Source: JAFMDF01 sp965222705
GTDB lineage: Bacteria; Bacteroidota; Bacteroidia; Chitinophagales; Saprospiraceae
NCBI GenBank assembly: GCA_965222705.1
Contig: CBDCUO010000034.1
Coordinates: forward strand, 1-64,000
Reading direction: 5' to 3'
DNA: 64,000 nt
The notes under the pieces are model-generated. The model had not been told where the DNA came from. It worked only from the letters and a program-made list of their open reading frames with translations, and did not search any database. The stretch's first letter is position 1. Each line of letters opens with the position of its first letter. Below are positions 60,901 through 64,000 of the stretch, piece by piece. The translations under genes and the position numbers were made by a program.

Positions 60901-61789
60901 TCTTTAATGCCTTGTAATCTGGATGCGCCAAGTCTTGAGGAATTCCAACAGTTGACCGCAAAAAAGAACCAATCGTTCCTATACCAGGAAGCGGAATGTA
61001 TAAATTATCTTTTAATTGAGTCAAGGGAAAAAGGTGCTGCTTGGGTGTATCAAAGCCGCCGTGTGGGCCATTGGAATACAACGGGTGGTGCATAACGATG
61101 ACCACATTTTTGCTTCGATTGGCTTTTAGAGCTTCTTCAAACCATTTTAAAAAAACAAATCGACTTTTGACCTCACAGCCATTATTGATTTCTGTTTCCC
61201 CTTTCCAGTCTTGCAGCCACCATTGCGAATCAATAGCAAGTAGAACCAGGTTTTCTCCCAATTCTACTTCCTTTGGATCACCACAGCCAGCATTTGGAAT
61301 AAAGACATTCCCCTTATCTAATTGTTTTTCAATGTACTTCTCCTGTCTTTGCACCCCATCCAAGCCCCATTTTGCCCAGTCGTGATTCCCCGCGACAAAA
61401 AAAGGTCGCCCTTTAAAATTCTTCAATATTTCCAATTGGGCATCCAGTCGAAAAATGTCCTCTGCTCGTTCTTTCTTTTCTCTTTTCGGTGCCAGACCAT
61501 CTGGATAGATATTATCTCCTAAAAACACAACCGAGCTATTCGCCGAAGCAGTCTTTAATTTTTCTCCCAAAAATTGCAAAGCTGCGGGTGGTTTTTTACC
61601 CTCTTTAGCATTGCCTGCGTCACCAATCAAGTACATGGTATGCACGATTTCGTTCGAAGGATCAGGCTGTTCTTTTTCCCAGTCAGCCGCTTCTTTCGCA
61701 TAATTCATTTTGTAATTGGCACAAGAGGAAAGCAATAAAAGTATAGTCATAAAAATGAACTGCGCCAGCACATTAGAGGTATTGTTCAT
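57992..61789 (-). CDS. Outer-membrane fusion: metallophosphatase, kinase-like middle, beta-barrel
   Basis: This 1265-aa lipoprotein has a lipobox LLLLSSC. Residues about 48-330 form a calcineurin-like phosphatase with all metal motifs: GDAGN, GDNIYPDG, GNHDW, MHHPLYS and GHEHNLQ, most like purple-acid-phosphatase types. Residues about 460-780 are not covered by a domain I know. They show an N-lobe-like strand with lysine (GQQFVMRSLDKD near 485), a catalytic-loop-like FLIGDWDRHDDQW (near 613) and PRDRDQVY (near 643), as in HipA/CotH-like kinases. From about 905 the protein is a transmembrane beta-barrel ending in FGGGFFF, a Bam recognition signal. The phosphatase and barrel are clear; the kinase-like part is inference. 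The lipid anchor suggests the N-terminal part sits at the outer membrane. Confidence 0.8.
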   Translation of the reverse strand: MNNTSNVLAQFIFMTILLLLSSCANYKMNYAKEAADWEKEQPDPSNEIVHTMYLIGDAGNAKEGKKPPAALQFLGEKLKTASANSSVVFLGDNIYPDGLAPKREKKERAEDIFRLDAQLEILKNFKGRPFFVAGNHDWAKWGLDGVQRQEKYIEKQLDKGNVFIPNAGCGDPKEVELGENLVLLAIDSQWWLQDWKGETEINNGCEVKSRFVFLKWFEEALKANRSKNVVIVMHHPLYSNGPHGGFDTPKQHLFPLTQLKDNLYIPLPGIGTIGSFLRSTVGIPQDLAHPDYKALKKGLLAGANKNGSFIFAAGHEHNLQYFQKEGQHFIVSGAGSKKSPAKGGNDAEFAYGQYGFSQLDFYEDGSVWIKFWAAYKDQAGQLVFQKKIKEALPSAGANIPKSFPEFEKGEKEITFPVTAKNFKKTGFGRMLWGDHYRDAYEQAITVPTLDLTQFRGGMTPVKRGGGYQTNSLRIIDPKGQQFVMRSLDKDESRIVPYPFNESFVVDIFRDNFSAAHPMAAITLPEMADAAGVYHTNPQIVYVAKQPALGAYNDLFGGGLYLLEERPAKDWSELASFGNSKDIISTYDVLENITEKHGHKIDQDATVRARLFDFLIGDWDRHDDQWRWATFEEEDLTIYRPIPRDRDQVYSKYDGLLFSILRYTIPFMKQLRKYDPKIPPKKMKWVNYHPRHFDKTFLTEASWEQWEAAAKHIQENVSDEIIERAIRKWPKNIYEIDGEEIINVLKTRRDGIVEYAREIYGFLAQKVDVLGTEKRDYFLVQRLDDERTRVLMLDTNKKGDKEAKLYDRIFKTGETKEVILYGMGGEDIFEITGKVNKGILIRAIGGLDEDRFKDDSFVKGTSKKTLIYDAAEEKTDLELGPESKNLISDRPEFNQYDHRSFDYEMDWAFPLIKIGSNPDDGLLLGGSVAFTKYGFKKDPYASKHLIGGDFAVATKAYALRYSGEWIDVFKKWEFLLDVELRGPLYAINYYGSGNETINFENSASSNRPEPFGANYHRVRHRLYSFYPAFKKRFSGAGGFFSIGPLLELNEIDRTSGRFIDDIGDTFNPEVFNNQTFVGAKMDFGFVNLDVPGLPSRGIDFNASWSYRANTGGNANDFVSVKSSLALFQHIGPSGRVTLATRVGVHHNFTDEYEFYQGAVLGGNGPDPNLRGFRRDRFNGQTAFYHNTDLRLKLFNVKTKALPFSMGIFGGFDYGRVWIDNENSDKWHYGLGGGLFFAPFDILAINFSYFTGDGEFNRFSFGGGFFF

Positions 61790-62005
61790 AATAAGAAAAA
61801 TTTTTCAAGAGGAGGGCAACAAACTAAAATAAGCAGAAAATTGCATAGAAGGCATAGAGATTTGCAGGGTTGTTATTCCCTCCTTTTAGCTATTTTTTCG
61901 ATAAATAACTGATAAACAATTGATAAATCAAAAAGTTTAGCCTGCTAAAAACGAGAAAAGAATAAAATCTTAGCAAAAACATTGCTCCAAACCCTTAAAA
62001 AACAA

Positions 62006-62033
62006 AACCTCCTATGCGCTAACATAGAAGGTT
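62006..62033 (-). terminator. Intrinsic terminator after the ECF sigma factor gene
   Basis: The minus strand has an 11-bp stem, AACCTTCTATG with CATAGGAGGTT (one G-T pair), followed by TTTTGTTTTTT. It lies 30 bp past the sigma-factor stop codon. Confidence 0.8.
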
Positions 62034-62059
62034 CTATCTTTTAGTTTGAGTTTCAATAA

Positions 62060-62641
62060 TTACTGAAGGCTCACTTCTCTTTCCTCGACCATTTTTCGGA
62101 TGTTAATCAGCGCATAGCGCATCCGGCCCAAAGCCGTATTAATGCTCACCCTGGTCAATTTAGCGATCTCTTTAAAACTCATATCCGCATAATGGCGCAA
62201 AATCACCACCTCTCTTTGTTCGGTAGGCAATTGATCTACCAGGCGGCGGATTTTATCGTGCGTCTGGCTGCGAATGATGGTTTGTTCTGCATTGGGTTCT
62301 GGATTTTGCAAAACATCAAAGATGTCAAAGGTCTCCGTAGGGGATACTTTTGGGCGTCTTTTAGAACGTCGAAAATAATCCACACACATATTATAGGAAA
62401 TACGCAAAGCCCATTGAACAAATTTGCCCTCGTGGTTGTATTTACCTTTGCGAAGCGTATCAATAATTTTAATAAAAACTTCCTGAAAGATGTCTTCAGC
62501 AAGGCTTTGATCCTTTACAAAAAGATATATGGAGGTATAAATTTTATCTTTATGGCGAGAAAGTAATTCTTCAAAGGAACGCTCATCTCCATTGAGATAT
62601 TGGGCAATGAGCTGTTGGTCATTAAGCGGCACAACTTGCAT
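62060..62641 (-). CDS. ECF-type RNA polymerase sigma factor
   Basis: This 193-aa sigma-70 family protein of the extracytoplasmic-function group has region 2 with FEELLSRHKDKIYTSIYLFV, DQSLAEDIFQEVFIKII and WALRISYNMCVDYFRR, and region 4 with LPTEQREVVILRHYADMSFKEIA and VSINTALGRMRYAL. No anti-sigma factor gene is adjacent in this window. Similar stand-alone ECF factors are common in Bacteroidota and can regulate envelope or growth-phase genes. Its targets are unknown. A strong terminator follows directly. Confidence 0.9.
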   Translation of the reverse strand: MQVVPLNDQQLIAQYLNGDERSFEELLSRHKDKIYTSIYLFVKDQSLAEDIFQEVFIKIIDTLRKGKYNHEGKFVQWALRISYNMCVDYFRRSKRRPKVSPTETFDIFDVLQNPEPNAEQTIIRSQTHDKIRRLVDQLPTEQREVVILRHYADMSFKEIAKLTRVSINTALGRMRYALINIRKMVEEREVSLQ

Positions 62642-63213
62642 ACTTATCGTATTTTAATGATAAAAGATTAAAATTTGTTAAGTGTAAAGTTTGCGCTTAT
62701 AGACTAATTTTTGGAAAGTTAAAAAATAAGTTATTGCTGAATGATTCTGCAAATACAAAGCCAATTTAGCAATAATTGGACATTTAGCGCTCGTTTCAGA
62801 GAATTGTTAACATAAATTTAACCGAAAAAGGGTAGGTATTAAAAATCCTCAAAATATATGTCATATACGGCTTAAATATCTTTGAGGCAAATATATTGAA
62901 AATTTCCTTAATTAATCAAGCCCTTTTGAGATTCGCTTTGAAAATGACAAAGATTTATCATATTTGGTTCACGTTTCTTTCCTATTTATTAAAGGCATTA
63001 TTCTTCTTTATTTTTTCCCTGCAAAAAGCCCGTGTTCGTATTCAATAAATCATAATTTTTTTGTTATTCTATAAATATTTTCTAATTTCATTCCCCACTT
63101 GAAAAAATTCCCGTAGAATTACTTGACAAGCCTTAACTTTGTTGCTTTCTAATAAAGCACTCTTCCTTGAATAACAAGGAGATCATTATTTAATACATAA
63201 AAAATATGCGAAT
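62642..63213. promoter_or_regulatory. Divergent intergenic region between the sigma factor and EF-G-like genes
   Basis: A 572-bp AT-rich region without a supported ORF. On the plus strand TAACTTTG (63134-63141) fits the Bacteroidota minus-7 consensus TAnnTTTG about 70 bp ahead of the EF-G-like ATG, but no TTG at the usual distance was found. A small hairpin TCCTTG/CAAGGA lies near 63165-63181 in the presumed leader. Confidence 0.3.
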
Positions 63214-64000
63214 ATGACCTATGACACCAAAGACATCAGAAATGTTGTTCTCCTGGGGCATTCGGGCTCAGGAAAAAACCACTTTTGCAGAAACCATGCT
63301 TTTTGAGTCAGGAGCTATTTCCCGACGAGGAGCGGTCGAGGACAAATCTACTATCTCAGATTATACCAATATTGAGCAAGAGAGAGGAAATTCCATTTTT
63401 AGCACTTTGATGCACACAAAATGGAAAGATTCAAAAATAAATATCATTGATACGCCTGGATTCGATGACTTTGTAGGGGAAGTGGTGTCGTTCCCTTAAA
63501 GTAGCTGATTTGGGTCTGATGTTATTAAATGCTAAAAGCGGCGTAGAAGTCGGTACCGAATTGATCTGGGAATATATCGAAAAAAATAATACGGCTGCCG
63601 TCTTTGTCATCAATCAATTGGATCACGAAAAGGCGGATTTCGAAGCTACCCTAGAGCAGGCTCAAAGCCGATTTGGAACAAATGTTTTGCCATTTCAATA
63701 CCCTCTGAATCCAGGGAATGGCTTTAATACGATTGTCGATGCGCTGCGAATGACCATGTATGTATTTCCGGAAGGAGGTGGAAAACCTAAAAAGGTCGCC
63801 ATCCCTGAATCCGAAATGGGCAGGGCCCAGGAAATGCACAATGCACTGGTAGAAGCTGCTGCTGAAAATGACGAAGAACTCATGGAGTTATTTTTTGAAA
63901 ATGGCTCCCTCACCGAAGCAGAACTAGCAAAAGGGCTTAAAATTGCTTTAGCTAATCAAGAAATTTTTCCCGTATTTTGCGCATCAGCTATCGAAAACAT
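63214..64000 (+). CDS. Elongation factor G-like translational GTPase, 5' part (two frameshifts, runs off the window)
   Basis: Reading starts MTYDTKDIRNVVLLGHSGSG. The P-loop is broken by an extra A in the run 63273-63278, and a second extra base near 63491-63492 breaks the frame after FVGEVV. Repaired, the protein continues GKTTFAETMLFE, DYTNIEQERGNSI (switch I/G2), DTPGFDDF (G3) and FVINQLDHEKADF (NxxD-like G4) as in EF-G. The sequence around G4 (NQLD) and the variable insert after it fit the second, EF-G2-like group rather than canonical FusA. About 262 residues are visible before the window ends. Confidence 0.85.

Noticed and set aside
1..64000. CRISPR arrays, tRNA or rRNA genes, insertion sequences, phage genes
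   Set aside because: I found no regularly spaced identical repeats, cloverleaf-like segments, transposase or integrase motifs, or phage structural genes in the window.

Overview
The window looks like a chromosomal piece of a Bacteroidota bacterium, most plausibly of the Saprospirales (Lewinella/Haliscomenobacter type). The reasons are the AT-rich genome, several type IX secretion (T9SS) C-terminal sorting domains, very large Cys-rich HYR-like surface proteins, a SUMF1-domain protein, DUF3109 and DUF2304 proteins, and genes without clear Shine-Dalgarno sequences. The taxonomic call is inference from gene content only.

Layout. (1) 67-3648, minus: a capsule/LPS block with gmd, a VanZ-like membrane protein and an ABC-2 polysaccharide exporter (permease plus ATPase). 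(2) 3881-4861: a SUMF1-domain secreted protein. (3) 5265-10281, 19092-29966 and 32478-41172, minus: five giant (about 1270-1820 aa) secreted proteins, called A to E here from left to right (A 5265-10281, B 19092-24440, C 24504-29966, D 32478-36812, E 37363-41172). C and B form a probable operon. All five end in the same order: carboxypeptidase-regulatory-like fold, dockerin-like calcium-binding pair, cohesin-like beta-sandwich, T9SS type A sorting domain. (4) 11649-18705: a glycosyltransferase island with a GT2, a GT-C membrane enzyme (split in the given sequence), DUF2304 and two GT4 enzymes, lying between giant genes A and B. (5) 42122-48468: an MFS transporter, a secreted M36 (fungalysin) metallopeptidase and a CotH-like lipoprotein. 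(6) 48560-57244: a frameshift-riddled S9 peptidase, DUF3109, two ArsR-type regulators, TsaB, two tandem thioredoxin-like proteins and an orphan solute-binding lipoprotein. (7) 57375-64000: a PAP2 phosphatase, a 1265-aa outer-membrane fusion (metallophosphatase, kinase-like middle, beta-barrel), an ECF sigma factor and the start of an EF-G-like GTPase.

The genes fit one theme: building and exporting a cell surface. Glycan synthesis and export genes flank giant T9SS-exported proteins that carry both halves of a cohesin-dockerin-like pair and may self-assemble or hold partners. Non-coding DNA around the giant genes is organised. Tandem two-hairpin elements with differing but still paired stems lie upstream of A and C. 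A shared terminator block with a conserved anchor follows A, B, D and E. A second covarying hairpin follows the stop codons of A and B.

Sequence quality. Several genes are broken by single extra bases, almost always in short homopolymers (giant protein A, GT-C, M36, PAP2, EF-G). The S9 peptidase has about 13 such indels within 1.2 kb. Every break can be undone by removing or adding one base, restoring a family-typical protein. Consensus error is therefore the simplest reading for the single ones; the S9 cluster is either local low quality or a very young pseudogene. No tRNA, rRNA, CRISPR array or insertion sequence was recognised.
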